From: CAVROP01 sp050012175
Lineage (GTDB): Bacteria > Acidobacteriota > Terriglobia > UBA7540
Direction of reading: 5' to 3'
Assembly (NCBI GenBank): GCA_050012175.1
Contig: JBEKHR010000007.1
Coordinates: forward strand, 62,001-126,000
Length of the DNA stretch: 64,000 nt
Each line of letters opens with the position of its first letter. Position 1 is the stretch's first letter. This document shows positions 52,264 to 61,483 of the stretch, one piece after another. A program made the position numbers and the translations under genes. A model generated the notes under the pieces. The model was not told where the DNA came from. It saw nothing but the letters and a program-made list of their open reading frames with translations, and ran no database searches.

Positions 52264-52554
52264 CTAGTGTCCTGAGTCAGAAGTTCGTTGAATAATTCAG
52301 CCCCGACTTGTCGGGGCGAAAGAATGTAGCCCACGGTCCCGCAGGGCGGGATGGGTCAGCGAGCCCTCCCTCACCCCCGTCCCCTCTCCCGCTCGGGCGG
52401 GAGAGGGGTGTCCCGCTCTGCGGGACGGGGAGAGGGCTCTCCCCCAGGGCTTGCGCCCTGGGCTATCCCGCCTTGCGGGACCCCCGACGGGGCTGCGAAA
52501 AAACCGCTCGCATGCGGAAGACTTTGTAAGCAAACTTCTGACTCCGGACACTAG
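52264..52554. mobile_element. MITE-like element with CTAG-flanked terminal inverted repeats (291 bp)
   Basis: The ends CTAGTGTCCTGAGTCAGAAG and CTTCTGACTCCGGACACTAG pair as inverted repeats with few mismatches. The ends read CTAG on both sides, compatible with a TA target as used by IS630-type transposases (inference). The interior has palindromic GCCCTCCCTCACCC-type and GGGCTTGCGCCCTGGGC sequence and no gene. It lies between recN and the MASE1 signalling gene. Confidence 0.75.
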
Positions 52555-52587
52555 CAACGGACCACGGAGGACTGAGCATGGACAACG

Positions 52588-52752
52588 GTAGTGTCCCAAT
52601 TAGAATGTAGGGCCGCCTCTCTCCCGCCATGGCGGGACGGCCAGGCCGGTCCCGCCTCGGCGGGACCGGCCCTACGTCGCATATCAGCACACTACCTCGA
52701 CAACCCATTCATTTCTAATTGAGCTTGACAGACATTTCTAATTCGGCTTGAC
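52588..52752. repeat. Second repeat element with TAGTGTCC end and direct CATTTCTAATT repeats
   Basis: A left end GGTAGTGTCCCAATTAGAAT and an inner GTAGGGCCG pair with ACGTAGGGCC-type sequence near 52670. At the right, CATTTCTAATTGAGCTTGAC (52710-52729) is repeated as CATTTCTAATTCGGCTTGAC (52733-52752) and is partly complementary to the left end. It resembles the ends of a deleted insertion sequence. No gene is present. Confidence 0.55.
52694..52713 (+). repeat. 20-bp direct repeat, left copy flanking the MASE1-PAS-PP2C gene
   Basis: ACCTCGACAACCCATTCATT recurs at 55259-55278 with one mismatch, in the same orientation. The two copies bracket the signalling gene at 52801-55245. The left copy overlaps the preceding repeat element. 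Confidence 0.7.
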
Positions 52753-52800
52753 TTAAAAGTTACGCTACACCAGTACCCGATACCGGAGCGGGGCACAGCT

Positions 52801-55245
52801 ATGAATGCGGCGGCACGCACTGCCTATTCGACTTCCGAAACGCTCCTGAACCTCTTTCAGAGTCATCGCAAGCGCCGTCGGACCTGGGAATTGGTCTGCG
52901 TTCTTGCCGCTTACTTACTGGCTGGCGAAATCGGGCTGGCTGTTCCTTTTACAAGCGGAAACGTTTCCCCCCTGTGGCCGCCAGCAGGAGTAGCGTTGGC
53001 CGCCATGCTGATCTTTGGCTATCGCATCTGGCCGGCAGTCGCCTTGGGCGCATTCATCGTAAATTTCTTTACCGCGATCCCGCATGTCGCCGCGGCCGGA
53101 ATCGCTTTGGGTAACACCGTTGGGCCGCTGTGCGGCGCTTGGTTCCTGCGGCAGCTCCCGAGATTTCAGCCTTCCCTCACTCGGCTTCGAGATGTACTCG
53201 GAATGAGCATTCTTGGCGCCCTCTGCGGCACTGCGGTAAGTGCGACCGTCGGCGCTGGCGTTTTGTTCCTCACCGGCGTAAATGCCTGGTCTGGCTTCGC
53301 GTCTGCGTGGCTGATGTGGTGGTTGGGTGACGCCATGGGTGTGTTGATCGTTACCCCGCTCGTGCTGACCTTCACCAGGCTGATGTCAATCCGGGAAGAC
53401 CGCCGAGGGTTCGAATTCGCGTGCCTGTTACTCGGAGCTGCCGGCAGCGCGTTGGTGATCTTTGATCCGCGGCTTGGATTAATGCGTGCCGGCATGTTCG
53501 CGTTCGGCGTTTTTCCTTTCGTGCTCTGGGGGGCTATGCGGTTCGAAACGGCGGGGGCAGCAGTCGTGAGCTTCTTGATTTCTGCCATCGCCGTGTGGGG
53601 AACAGCACGTGGCTTCGGTCCGTTCATAAAAGGCAACGCCCTACAGAACGCAACACTTCTCCAGTCATTTCTTGGCGTCACTTCGGTCTCGGGCATGATT
53701 TTGGCGGCCGTGATCGCGGAGAGAGCGCAACTAATACGTGAGCAGAGTGCACACGAAGCACTCGAGCGAAGCGAGAAGAGTTATCGCGGCATCGTGGAGA
53801 CCGCTTACGAGGGCATCTGGAAAGTGGATACCAACTTCATCACCTCCTTCGTCAACGGCCGCATGGCTGAACTGCTCGGGCATACCGCCGAGGAAATGCT
53901 GGGCAGGCCGCTCTTTGATTTCTTGTTCGAGAGTGACATCGAGCAGAAACGGTCCGAGCTGCAGCGCCGCCAGTGGGGTGTCAGTGAACAGCTAGAAACC
54001 CGATATCGCAAGAAGGACGGGTCAGTGTTATGGGCGCGGGTCGCGACATCGCCGATTATCGGTGAGGATGGGCGCTTCGAAGGGGCGCTTGCAATGATCA
54101 GCGATATCACAGAGCAGAAGCGCACTGAAGCGGAAGGTCGCCGCTCGCGGGAAACGATTAGCTTGCTTTCCAGGGCAGTGGAACAGACGGCCGATAGTGT
54201 CGTGATCACCGACCCCCGGGGCACCATTGAGTATGTGAACCCAGCGTTTGAGGCCACTACGGGTTACGGTCGTGCGGAAGCCCTTGGTAAGACGCCCGGG
54301 ATCTTAAAGTCCGGTCTGCATGACAAGGAGTTCTACGGGCGCCTGTGGGACCAGATTCTGCGAGGCGAGGCCTTCCGCGGAACGCTTGTGAACCGCAAGA
54401 AGTCGGGCGAACTGTACTGGACGGAGCAGACCATCACCCCGATTAAGGACAGCGCAGGCGTCATCACCCATTTTGTTTCCGTGCTGAAGGACATCACCGC
54501 GCTCAGGAACATACAAGAACAGGAGTTTCATATGGCATTGGCGCAGGAACTCCAACAGCGGTACTACAACACGACGGCTTCGCTGCCAGGCTTCGATATT
54601 GCTGCCGCGGCCTATCCTGCAGATAAGACGGGGGGTGACTATTTCGATTTCATTCCACAACTCGACGGCTCGCTCTACATCGTCGTCGCTGATATCGCGG
54701 GTCACGGATTCGGATCCGCTCTTATGATGGCGCAAGTGCGCGCATCTCTGCGGGCCTATGCGACAATGGTGCCAGACATTTCTTCTGTCCTCAACTGCGT
54801 CAATCGCTCCCTCACCGGCACCCTCGGTGGAAATCGATTCGTCACGATGTTCCTCGGCCGCATCGACCCACAGAAACGGTCACTGGAATATGCCAGTGCG
54901 GGACATGAGTCGGGTTATCTGCTGCGCTCTTCCGGTGATATCGGAGCCGTGCTAGCCAGCACCGCGATACCTCTGGGAATTTTTCCTGATCAGCAGTTCT
55001 ATTCGGGTCCCGTCGTTCCGCTAGAGCACGGAGACACAATCCTGCTGTTGACGGACGGGATCACGGAGTCGACGGACGTTGATGGCGCCGTGTTTGGCAC
55101 CGAGGGCGCGCTGGACTTCATCAAATGCCAGCAGCAGAGCACCGCGGGCGAGCTTGTACAGGGGCTCTACCGGGCTGCCCGCACCTTCGCCGGTGGTGCG
55201 CCCCAGATGGACGACATCATGTCGGTCATCTGTAAGGTCGAGTAG
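52801..55245 (+). CDS. MASE1-PAS-PAS-PP2C (SpoIIE/RsbU-like) sensor phosphatase
   Basis: An 814-residue membrane signalling protein. The MASE1 sensor domain (about 35-315, several membrane helices, NVSPLWPPAGVALAAMLIFG) is followed by two PAS domains (about 325-445: SYRGIVETAYEGIWKVDTNF; about 455-575: AVEQTADSVVITDPRGTIEY). The C-terminal PP2C/SpoIIE phosphatase (about 580-814) has the metal motifs ADKTGGDYFDFI and VVADIAGHGFGSAL, with LLLTDGITESTD and PQMDDIMSVICKVE. Such proteins dephosphorylate an anti-anti-sigma factor in partner-switching systems; no STAS or RsbW-like partner lies in this window. Direct 20-bp repeats flank the gene, which may mean it arrived as a unit. Confidence 0.92.
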   Translation: MNAAARTAYSTSETLLNLFQSHRKRRRTWELVCVLAAYLLAGEIGLAVPFTSGNVSPLWPPAGVALAAMLIFGYRIWPAVALGAFIVNFFTAIPHVAAAGIALGNTVGPLCGAWFLRQLPRFQPSLTRLRDVLGMSILGALCGTAVSATVGAGVLFLTGVNAWSGFASAWLMWWLGDAMGVLIVTPLVLTFTRLMSIREDRRGFEFACLLLGAAGSALVIFDPRLGLMRAGMFAFGVFPFVLWGAMRFETAGAAVVSFLISAIAVWGTARGFGPFIKGNALQNATLLQSFLGVTSVSGMILAAVIAERAQLIREQSAHEALERSEKSYRGIVETAYEGIWKVDTNFITSFVNGRMAELLGHTAEEMLGRPLFDFLFESDIEQKRSELQRRQWGVSEQLETRYRKKDGSVLWARVATSPIIGEDGRFEGALAMISDITEQKRTEAEGRRSRETISLLSRAVEQTADSVVITDPRGTIEYVNPAFEATTGYGRAEALGKTPGILKSGLHDKEFYGRLWDQILRGEAFRGTLVNRKKSGELYWTEQTITPIKDSAGVITHFVSVLKDITALRNIQEQEFHMALAQELQQRYYNTTASLPGFDIAAAAYPADKTGGDYFDFIPQLDGSLYIVVADIAGHGFGSALMMAQVRASLRAYATMVPDISSVLNCVNRSLTGTLGGNRFVTMFLGRIDPQKRSLEYASAGHESGYLLRSSGDIGAVLASTAIPLGIFPDQQFYSGPVVPLEHGDTILLLTDGITESTDVDGAVFGTEGALDFIKCQQQSTAGELVQGLYRAARTFAGGAPQMDDIMSVICKVE

Positions 55246-55258
55246 TCCAGCCTGATCC

Positions 55259-55278
55259 ACCTGGACAACCCATTCATT
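55259..55278 (+). repeat. 20-bp direct repeat, right copy
   Basis: ACCTGGACAACCCATTCATT matches 52694-52713 at 19 of 20 positions. It begins 13 bp after the stop codon of the signalling gene and precedes the tolQ upstream region. Confidence 0.7.
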
Positions 55279-55343
55279 GACTGACCCTGGGGGCTGTGTT
55301 AGCTTGAAAACATAGGGAGTTCATGGTTTGTAAAGGAGGCTAA

Positions 55344-56048
55344 TTGCTCCCCGCACTGCTGGCGCTTTTTCAGAACTTTTACCAAGGCGAAGTCTGGCAA
55401 CTATTAGCGAACACTGGGCTGGTAGCCAGGATTGTTTTGTTGTTGCTGGCGGGCTTTTCAGTCTTATCCTGGGCAATTATTATTCACAAATTTAGGAACT
55501 TCAAGGCGGCCCGCCGGGAGTCCCAGGAGTTTTTGAAAGTGTTCCGGCAAAGCAAGCGACTCTCCGAAATCCGCACGTTCAGCCGCAGCCTGAAGTTCAG
55601 CCCGCTGTCGGAGGTTTTCCAGGCCGGATATCGTGAAATCGAAAGCCAGGCAGTAGTCAACGAGAACCCTGGCAAACCCCACATCCGGAGTCTGGAGGCG
55701 GTGCAAAGGGCCTTGCAGATGACCTCGTCCACCGAGCTCATGCGGATGGAGCAGTGGCTCACTTGGCTCGCCACGACGGGGGCCGTCACGCCTTTCGTGG
55801 GACTTTTCGGAACGGTCTGGGGAATCATCGACGCGTTTCACGGAATGGGCACGGCGGGCACAGCTTCTCTCCGTAGCGTCGCACCCGGAATTTCAGAAGC
55901 TCTGATCACCACTGCTGCCGGCCTCTTTGCCGCCATCCCGGCCGTCATCGCGTACAACCAGTACGTTCAGCGCATCAAAGAATTTGGCTCCATGATGGAC
56001 GATTTCGCGCTTGAATTCCTCAATCTGACGGAGCGCTATTTTAAGTAG
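55344..56048 (+). CDS. tolQ: TolQ/ExbB-type proton-channel protein
   Basis: A 234-residue inner-membrane protein of the MotA/TolQ/ExbB family. Three membrane helices are seen: LVARIVLLLLAGFSVLSWAI, then WLATTGAVTPFVGLFGTVWG, then ALITTAAGLFAAIPAVIAYN. The last two hold the proton-path residues. The start is TTG 55344 with a strong AAAGGAGG site 5 nt upstream. With TolR it uses the proton gradient to energise the Tol-Pal system. It is the first gene of the tolQ-tolR-tonB/tolA-tolB-pal-ybgF cluster. Confidence 0.94.
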   Translation: MLPALLALFQNFYQGEVWQLLANTGLVARIVLLLLAGFSVLSWAIIIHKFRNFKAARRESQEFLKVFRQSKRLSEIRTFSRSLKFSPLSEVFQAGYREIESQAVVNENPGKPHIRSLEAVQRALQMTSSTELMRMEQWLTWLATTGAVTPFVGLFGTVWGIIDAFHGMGTAGTASLRSVAPGISEALITTAAGLFAAIPAVIAYNQYVQRIKEFGSMMDDFALEFLNLTERYFK

Positions 56049-56164
56049 CAATAGCATCTCTCTGGCTGCGGCGTGGAAGAGCTGTCACGTGTCCATAGTC
56101 CATGGTCTGTTGCCACTGGCGACGGACCCGCCGTGGGGAGACCAGGGACAATCTGAGGTAATCC

Positions 56165-56590
56165 ATGGCATTTACTACACTCAAAGGTCGGACGCATACT
56201 TCGCTGGCCGAGATCAATATCACGCCTTTCGTGGACGTGGTCCTGGTGCTCCTCATTATCTTCATGCTGACGGCGCCTATTCTCGAGTCAGGGATTGAAG
56301 TGGATCTGCCCAAGACCCACACGGTCAAGGCTATTTCGGATGAAAAAGTGGTGGTGACCATCGACAAACGTCAGACTATTTATGTGGGCAACGATCCGGT
56401 GAATATTCACAGGCTCGGCTCCTATGTTCTTGACCATTTGAAAGGCGCGGGTGAGACACCGGTATTCATCCGCTGCGACCAGAAGGTGCCCTTCGGTGCT
56501 TTTGCGACCGTTGTGGACGCATTGAAGCAGGCCAACCTGACCAACCTTAACGTGGTGACGGAGCCGCTGGAGACGCAAGCTAAGCAGTAG
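56165..56590 (+). CDS. tolR: TolR/ExbD-type protein
   Basis: A 141-residue protein with one membrane helix containing the essential Asp in INITPFVDVVLVLLIIFMLT, then a periplasmic domain (VEVDLPKTHTVKAISDEKVV-type: IEVDLPKTHTVKAISD) and PVFIRCDQKVPFGAFATVVD. It partners TolQ as the proton-driven stator-like unit. It follows tolQ by 116 bp. Confidence 0.94.
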   Translation: MAFTTLKGRTHTSLAEINITPFVDVVLVLLIIFMLTAPILESGIEVDLPKTHTVKAISDEKVVVTIDKRQTIYVGNDPVNIHRLGSYVLDHLKGAGETPVFIRCDQKVPFGAFATVVDALKQANLTNLNVVTEPLETQAKQ

Positions 56591-56883
56591 GCAGAAGAGC
56601 AGGTGTCAGGTGCCAGGTGTCAGGTGTCAAAGGAAGAGAGCAATTCAGAATTCAAGATTTGAGATTCAAGATTGCCCTTCCCCTTTTCTTAACTGACTAC
56701 CCAAGACTGACTGCCGAACCGCATAAGGGCTGACAATGGCGCAGTGAAAAATGACAAGTGTTGGCTTTCGACTTCCGGATAGTACGCACATTTCACCGTC
56801 GCCTGACTTTTGCTGAGAGCTGAAGGCTGATAGCTGACGGCTGTAAATGCATCGAATGGATGTGAGGGATTAGCAGGGTTGGG
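56591..56883. repeat. Low-complexity repeats within the tol cluster
   Basis: Units CAGGTGTCAGGTGCCAGGTG (about 56600-56628) and AATTCAGAATTCAAGATTTG-type runs are followed later by GCTGAAGGCTGATAGCTGAC (about 56819). No gene is seen. The block separates tolR from the TonB/TolA-like gene and may affect expression between them. Confidence 0.65.
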
Positions 56884-57687
56884 ATGAACGCTCAGGCCAT
56901 CTCCATTATTGTTAACGCCCGGCGCGAAAGGCTGGGCGGTACGCTAGCCGTCTCCGCCGCGATGCACGTTCTGCTTTTTCTGGTCTTGGTCGGGTACACG
57001 ACTTTGGCCTCGCCCTTTGGGGGCAGTTGGGGAAAGAACTGGGGAAGTGGCAGGTCCACGCGCATTGGGGCGGTGGCATCCCTCCCTGGCGTGCCGCTGC
57101 CCGCCCCCATGCTTACCACGCATAATACCCTGGCCACCGATAACCCCGGACTGCATCAGACGGAACCTCAGCCGAAGGCCGAGCCGGCGCCCAAGGCTGT
57201 CGAGATTCCCAAGTTCAAAGAGTCTGTGAAGCCGGAGAAGGCTGAGCGCATCAATACACATATCCAAAAGGAAAAACCAGTCTATGCGGAGAATGCCGTC
57301 CCCTATGGCCTGGGGGGCCAACCTTCAATGAGCTACACCCAGATGGCCAGTGGGGCCGGCGAAGGTGGTCTCAGCTTCGGGGAAGGCGGGGATTTTGGCG
57401 AACGCTATGGGTGGTACGTCGCTTCCGTCCGGAACCGCATTAGCAGCAATTGGCTGCTCTCGACGATCAGCCCAAGCATCCTGAGGGCGCCCCGCCTCTA
57501 TATGACTTTTACTATTCTGCGTGACGGCACGATCACCGATGTTGAGATTACGCAACCAAGCGGTTTACCGGAAGTTGACCGCTCTACTCTGCGGGCCGTT
57601 CTGGCTTCCAACCCGCTGCCCGCGCTCCCTTCCGACTATCCAGGAAACAGGGTCAAGGTGAATCTCTATTTTGATTTTCGCCGGTAA
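56884..57687 (+). CDS. TonB/TolA-like energy transducer
   Basis: A 267-residue periplasm-spanning protein. An N-terminal membrane anchor (AVSAAMHVLLFLVLVGYTTL) leads to a Pro/Lys/Glu-rich region (EPQPKAEPAPKAVEIPKFKE). The C-terminal TonB-type domain reads PRLYMTFTILRDGTITDVEI, then SGLPEVDRSTLRAVLASNPL and ALPSDYPGNRVKVNLYFDFR. Because it sits between tolR and tolB, it likely plays the TolA role; its sequence family is TonB C-terminal. Confidence 0.88.
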   Translation: MNAQAISIIVNARRERLGGTLAVSAAMHVLLFLVLVGYTTLASPFGGSWGKNWGSGRSTRIGAVASLPGVPLPAPMLTTHNTLATDNPGLHQTEPQPKAEPAPKAVEIPKFKESVKPEKAERINTHIQKEKPVYAENAVPYGLGGQPSMSYTQMASGAGEGGLSFGEGGDFGERYGWYVASVRNRISSNWLLSTISPSILRAPRLYMTFTILRDGTITDVEITQPSGLPEVDRSTLRAVLASNPLPALPSDYPGNRVKVNLYFDFRR

Positions 57688-57862
57688 CGGGGGCTGCCTG
57701 GCGCGTCGTCGATGGGCGGTGAATACATCACAGAATGATCTCGCCAGGATTGCGAACTGCGACGCGCCTTGATATACGGCGCCGCGTCATGTAGCACGAA
57801 ATATGTCACACCGCGAGACATCTGTGCGGCAACGGACGCGCATCCAATATTCTATGGAGTTC

Positions 57863-59224
57863 ATGTACCCCATGCACTTCTTCTTCAAGCGAATCCGACT
57901 TTGCATTCTACTCTTGGTGACCACGCTTTCGTTGTTTTTGATGGCCTTCCGCACCAGCCAGGGTCAGGACTGGTTCAGCATCGGAATCAACCTCGGCGCG
58001 CCCAAAATCAAGATGGCAGTGTCGGACTTTCCTGCCAGTTCAGCGGACCCGAACCTCGTCAACCTCGCCCAGGAGTTTAATCAGACCTTGTGGAACGACC
58101 TCGACCAGTCCGGCATCTTCGATCTGGTCAGCAAGAGTTACTACCCTTTGACGCCTCCCCGTGAGCCCCAGGAGGTGGACTTCAAGGCGTGGAGCTCGGC
58201 CCCGGTCTCTGCCCAGATGCTTGCTTTCGGGAAGACCGAAATCATCAATTCCAATTTGGTCATTACGGCGCGCTTGTTTGACCTTGGCAATCCTACTAAT
58301 CCCAGCGTTATTGCCAAGCGCTACGTCGCAACCTTGAACGAGATCTCGACCCGCGAGGCTGCGCACCGGTTTGCCAACGAGATTATTCAGACCCTTGGAG
58401 GTGGAGTTCCCGGTATTTATCTCACCAAAATTGCGTTTGTGAGCCGCCGCACCGGGCACGACGAGATCTGGGTAATGGATTACGACGGTTTTAACCAGCA
58501 CCCCATTACTAGTTACGGCTCCCTTTGTACGACACCGCGCTGGGCCACAGATAATACCAAACTTGCCTTCACGAGCTACGCCTCCGGCAACCCGGAGATT
58601 TACATATTCTCACTGGAGACCAACCGCCGCGTTCCCTTCCCCAGTTACAAGGGGTTGAACACCACACCGGCCTGGTCGCCCGACGGAAAAAAGATAGCCT
58701 TTTGTTCCAGTATGAGTGGCGACCCGGAGATTTACCTCTCGGACGTCAATGGCTCCAACCTCCAGCGGCTCACATTTTCTCGGGGGGTGGATATTTCTCC
58801 GGCGTGGAATCCCAAGACGGGCACTGAAATGGCCTTTGTTTCTGACCGAAGCGGCACGCCCCAGGTTTACACCATGTCGGCGGACGGCACCAACCTGCGA
58901 CGCGTCACCACCGCGGGAGGGGGCGGCGATGCCAGCGGCCCCTCCTGGTCTCCCAACGGTTTGTTTCTCGCTTTTCATTGGAGGCTCTCTGAAACCGGGA
59001 CCTACGACATCTACGTTATGGAAATCGCCACGGGTAGAATCATCCAGTTGACTCACGACGCGGGACGCAACGAGCATCCTACCTGGTCGCCCGACGGGCG
59101 CCATCTGGCCTTCGAGTCCACCCGCTCCGGCACGCGCCAAGTCTGGACGATGCTCGCCAATGGCAGTAACCCCAAGCCGCTGACCAAGGAAGGGCAGAAC
59201 TGGAACCCCAACTGGTCGAACTAG
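57863..59224 (+). CDS. tolB: Tol-Pal system beta-propeller protein TolB
   Basis: A periplasmic protein of 453 residues from ATG 57863, with signal peptide (RLCILLLVTTLSLFLMAFRT), the TolB N-terminal domain (KIKMAVSDFPASSADPNLVN) and a six-bladed propeller of WD40-like repeats (TTPAWSPDGKKIAFCSSMSG, ISPAWNPKTGTEMAFVSDRS, EHPTWSPDGRHLAFESTRSG). Starts at 57803, 57854, 57863 and 57872 are possible; 57863 has GGAG nearby. TolB binds Pal and joins the inner-membrane Tol proteins to the outer membrane. Confidence 0.93.
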   Translation: MYPMHFFFKRIRLCILLLVTTLSLFLMAFRTSQGQDWFSIGINLGAPKIKMAVSDFPASSADPNLVNLAQEFNQTLWNDLDQSGIFDLVSKSYYPLTPPREPQEVDFKAWSSAPVSAQMLAFGKTEIINSNLVITARLFDLGNPTNPSVIAKRYVATLNEISTREAAHRFANEIIQTLGGGVPGIYLTKIAFVSRRTGHDEIWVMDYDGFNQHPITSYGSLCTTPRWATDNTKLAFTSYASGNPEIYIFSLETNRRVPFPSYKGLNTTPAWSPDGKKIAFCSSMSGDPEIYLSDVNGSNLQRLTFSRGVDISPAWNPKTGTEMAFVSDRSGTPQVYTMSADGTNLRRVTTAGGGGDASGPSWSPNGLFLAFHWRLSETGTYDIYVMEIATGRIIQLTHDAGRNEHPTWSPDGRHLAFESTRSGTRQVWTMLANGSNPKPLTKEGQNWNPNWSN

Positions 59225-59518
59225 TTTTTCGGAGAGTAAGAGAAGGTGTCATTTTCGTGGGGATTATCGCCTCAACTCTTTTGATTCCGGGAAGAGATCG
59301 GCAACCAAACAAAATGGTCATGGCACGGCCTTTTTGTAATTAACCGGTTGTGTTTTTTTTTGAGTTGATGTTAGTATCTAAACTCTACAAAATTATTATC
59401 CCGCCTGAGGCGGGGCAGGCCGCTTGCGTCAGGCCCGGCCGCCAGAGGGGTAATCCAGGTAGTTCGATTCGTCCACCGGAGCACGAGAATTCTTTTGAGC
59501 GACCAAGGAGGATTTAGC

Positions 59519-60280
59519 ATGCAACAGCAGAAACGCAGTCTTGCGCTTCTCGTCGGTTTATTGGGAGTTGTTCTTCTGGCGGGCGCGTGCCACAAGAAGC
59601 AGGTGGCCGCACCACCTCCGCCACCACCGCCCCCACCGCCGGCGCCAACCGTTAACCTGACGGCCGAGCCTGGCACGGTTGAAAAAGGCCAGTCCGTCAC
59701 GCTCAGTTGGACTTCTCAAAACGCCACTGACCTGAACCTCGATCCTGGCGTGGGAAAAGTTCAAGCGCAGGGGTCAACCACAGTTACCCCACAGGACTCC
59801 ACTACCTACACATTGACAGGCACCGGTCCAGGTGGCACCCAAACCGCAACCGCGAGGGTTACCGTGACGGTTCCACCGCCACCACCACCGCCACCGCCAC
59901 CACCGGAAGTTAAGGTCAGCGAGGAGGACCTTTTCACACAAAATGTGAAGGATGCCTACTTCGATTACGACAAGTCCGACGTCCGTCCTGACGCGCAGCA
60001 GGCCTTGACATCCGATGCTGACTTCTTGAAGCCGCACACGGGTATCAAGTTCACCATCGAAGGACAATGCGACGAACGTGGGAGCGAAGAGTACAACCTC
60101 GGTCTGGGTGACCGACGCGCCACCGCCGCCAAGGATTTCCTGGTAAATCTGGGAGTCAGCACCGACCGCATCAACACGATCTCTTACGGTAAGGATCGGC
60201 CGGTTTGCACTGACCACGACGAGGATTGCTGGCAGAAGAATCGTCGGGCTCACTTCCACTTCGGTACTGAGACAAAGTAA
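59519..60280 (+). CDS. pal: Peptidoglycan-associated lipoprotein Pal, with proline-rich and Ig-like inserts
   Basis: A 253-residue outer-membrane lipoprotein. The lipobox LAGAC puts the lipid on Cys24. Two polyproline runs (about 32-41 and 119-130) bracket a beta-rich Ig-like segment (TVNLTAEPGTVEKGQSVTLS). The C-terminal OmpA-type domain has YFDYDKSDVRPDAQQAL and EGQCDERGSEEYNLGLGDRR, which bind peptidoglycan. It is longer than a typical Pal (about 170 residues) because of the inserts. The ATG at 59519 has AGGAGG upstream. Confidence 0.93.
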   Translation: MQQQKRSLALLVGLLGVVLLAGACHKKQVAAPPPPPPPPPPAPTVNLTAEPGTVEKGQSVTLSWTSQNATDLNLDPGVGKVQAQGSTTVTPQDSTTYTLTGTGPGGTQTATARVTVTVPPPPPPPPPPPEVKVSEEDLFTQNVKDAYFDYDKSDVRPDAQQALTSDADFLKPHTGIKFTIEGQCDERGSEEYNLGLGDRRATAAKDFLVNLGVSTDRINTISYGKDRPVCTDHDEDCWQKNRRAHFHFGTETK

Positions 60281-60288
60281 GACGACCC

Positions 60289-60325
60289 GGCCGGGAACCC
60301 TTGGGACTCCCGGCCTATTTCTCCT
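60289..60325 (+). terminator. Hairpin after pal, possible terminator
   Basis: GGCCGGGA and TCCCGGCC pair with a short loop containing CCC/GGG. The following TATTTCTCC is only weakly T-rich, so termination may be partial. It lies 8 bp after the pal stop codon and before ybgF. Confidence 0.45.
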
Positions 60326-60517
60326 CGCACGTTCCCATGTCTCACTGACTCGGGTAGCCGGCGCAGGAAAAGGGGGAACTGTGCCTACATCCACCAGACC
60401 CGACACAAGGCATCGCTGGCCTTTTCCGCCTTTGCGCCCATTCCTGCCAGTTGACCCAGACGCCGGCGAGAGAGTACACTGGCGTGAGTTTAATTTAAAC
60501 AGCGAGGGTGACGCCCT

Positions 60518-61396
60518 TTGAAAAAGCATGCCCTACTGACTCTGCTCATCATCAGCCTTCTGGTTGCCGGGGTGCGGCCCGGCTATGCCATCAGCAAAGA
60601 GATGTACCAGATGATGCAGGAACTGGACGCCCTGCAACAGGCTGTCCAAACCCTGCAAAAGACCCTCGACACCCAGACCGCGGTGTTGAAGACCCTGATC
60701 GAACAGGCCAACGACAACGTCAACAAAATGAAGGTCAACATGGACGATCTGCACGACTCCATGCAAAAAAATCTGGCCACTTCCAACGCCCACCTCGATT
60801 CCATGACAACTCAAATCCAGGCCCTCAGCGAAAGCCTCGATGAAGCCAAGTCGCGTATCGGCAAGCTCGGCGAGCAATTAACGCAGACTCAGAACATCAT
60901 CCAGACTTTGAGCGCCCCCAGCCAACCTCAGGGTGTACCGCCAGGCGCTGCTGCTCCCGGGCCAGGCGGGGAATTGAAACCCCAGGCAAATGTTCCCGAT
61001 CCGGATAGCCTATACAACTCAGGCTTGAGTTTCTACAACGGTGGGCAGTACGACCTCGCTATTCAGGCGTTTCAGGATTATCTCCGCTCCTACGGTGGGA
61101 CTGACAGGGCTTCGAACGCCCAGTTCTATATCGCAGACAGTTATTACATCCAGAAGAATTACAAGAACGCGATCACGGAATACGACAAGTGCATCGAAAG
61201 GTATCCCCAGGGCAACAAAGCCGCGGCAGCACAGCTAAAGAAGGGATTTGCACTGATCGAGCTCGGCGAAAAGACTGCCGGGCTGCGGGAATTGCGTTCC
61301 TTGATTGAGCAGTATCCTAACTCCCGCGAGGCCGATTTGGCCCGCCAAAGACTTAAGAAGCTGGGCTATACCGTGGCGCGGCGACGCTCCGACTGA
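60518..61396 (+). CDS. ybgF: Tol-Pal system protein YbgF/CpoB
   Basis: A 292-residue periplasmic protein. A signal peptide (LTLLIISLLVAGVRPGYA) is followed by a coiled coil (about 25-125) and a TPR domain (about 165-285: PDSLYNSGLSFYNGGQYDLA, YYIQKNYKNAITEYDKCIER, KAAAAQLKKGFALIELGEKT). YbgF/CpoB coordinates Tol-Pal with peptidoglycan synthesis at the septum in enterics (known). The start is TTG 60518 with a GAGG site upstream. It closes the tol cluster. Confidence 0.93.
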   Translation: MKKHALLTLLIISLLVAGVRPGYAISKEMYQMMQELDALQQAVQTLQKTLDTQTAVLKTLIEQANDNVNKMKVNMDDLHDSMQKNLATSNAHLDSMTTQIQALSESLDEAKSRIGKLGEQLTQTQNIIQTLSAPSQPQGVPPGAAAPGPGGELKPQANVPDPDSLYNSGLSFYNGGQYDLAIQAFQDYLRSYGGTDRASNAQFYIADSYYIQKNYKNAITEYDKCIERYPQGNKAAAAQLKKGFALIELGEKTAGLRELRSLIEQYPNSREADLARQRLKKLGYTVARRRSD

Positions 61397-61483
61397 CTCC
61401 CAGCCTGCGCATTCTCTGTGCTGCCTGGCCAAGACAACCCGTGTGCGTACAGCTTAAACACGGGCCGCTAGAGGGAGGTTCCT

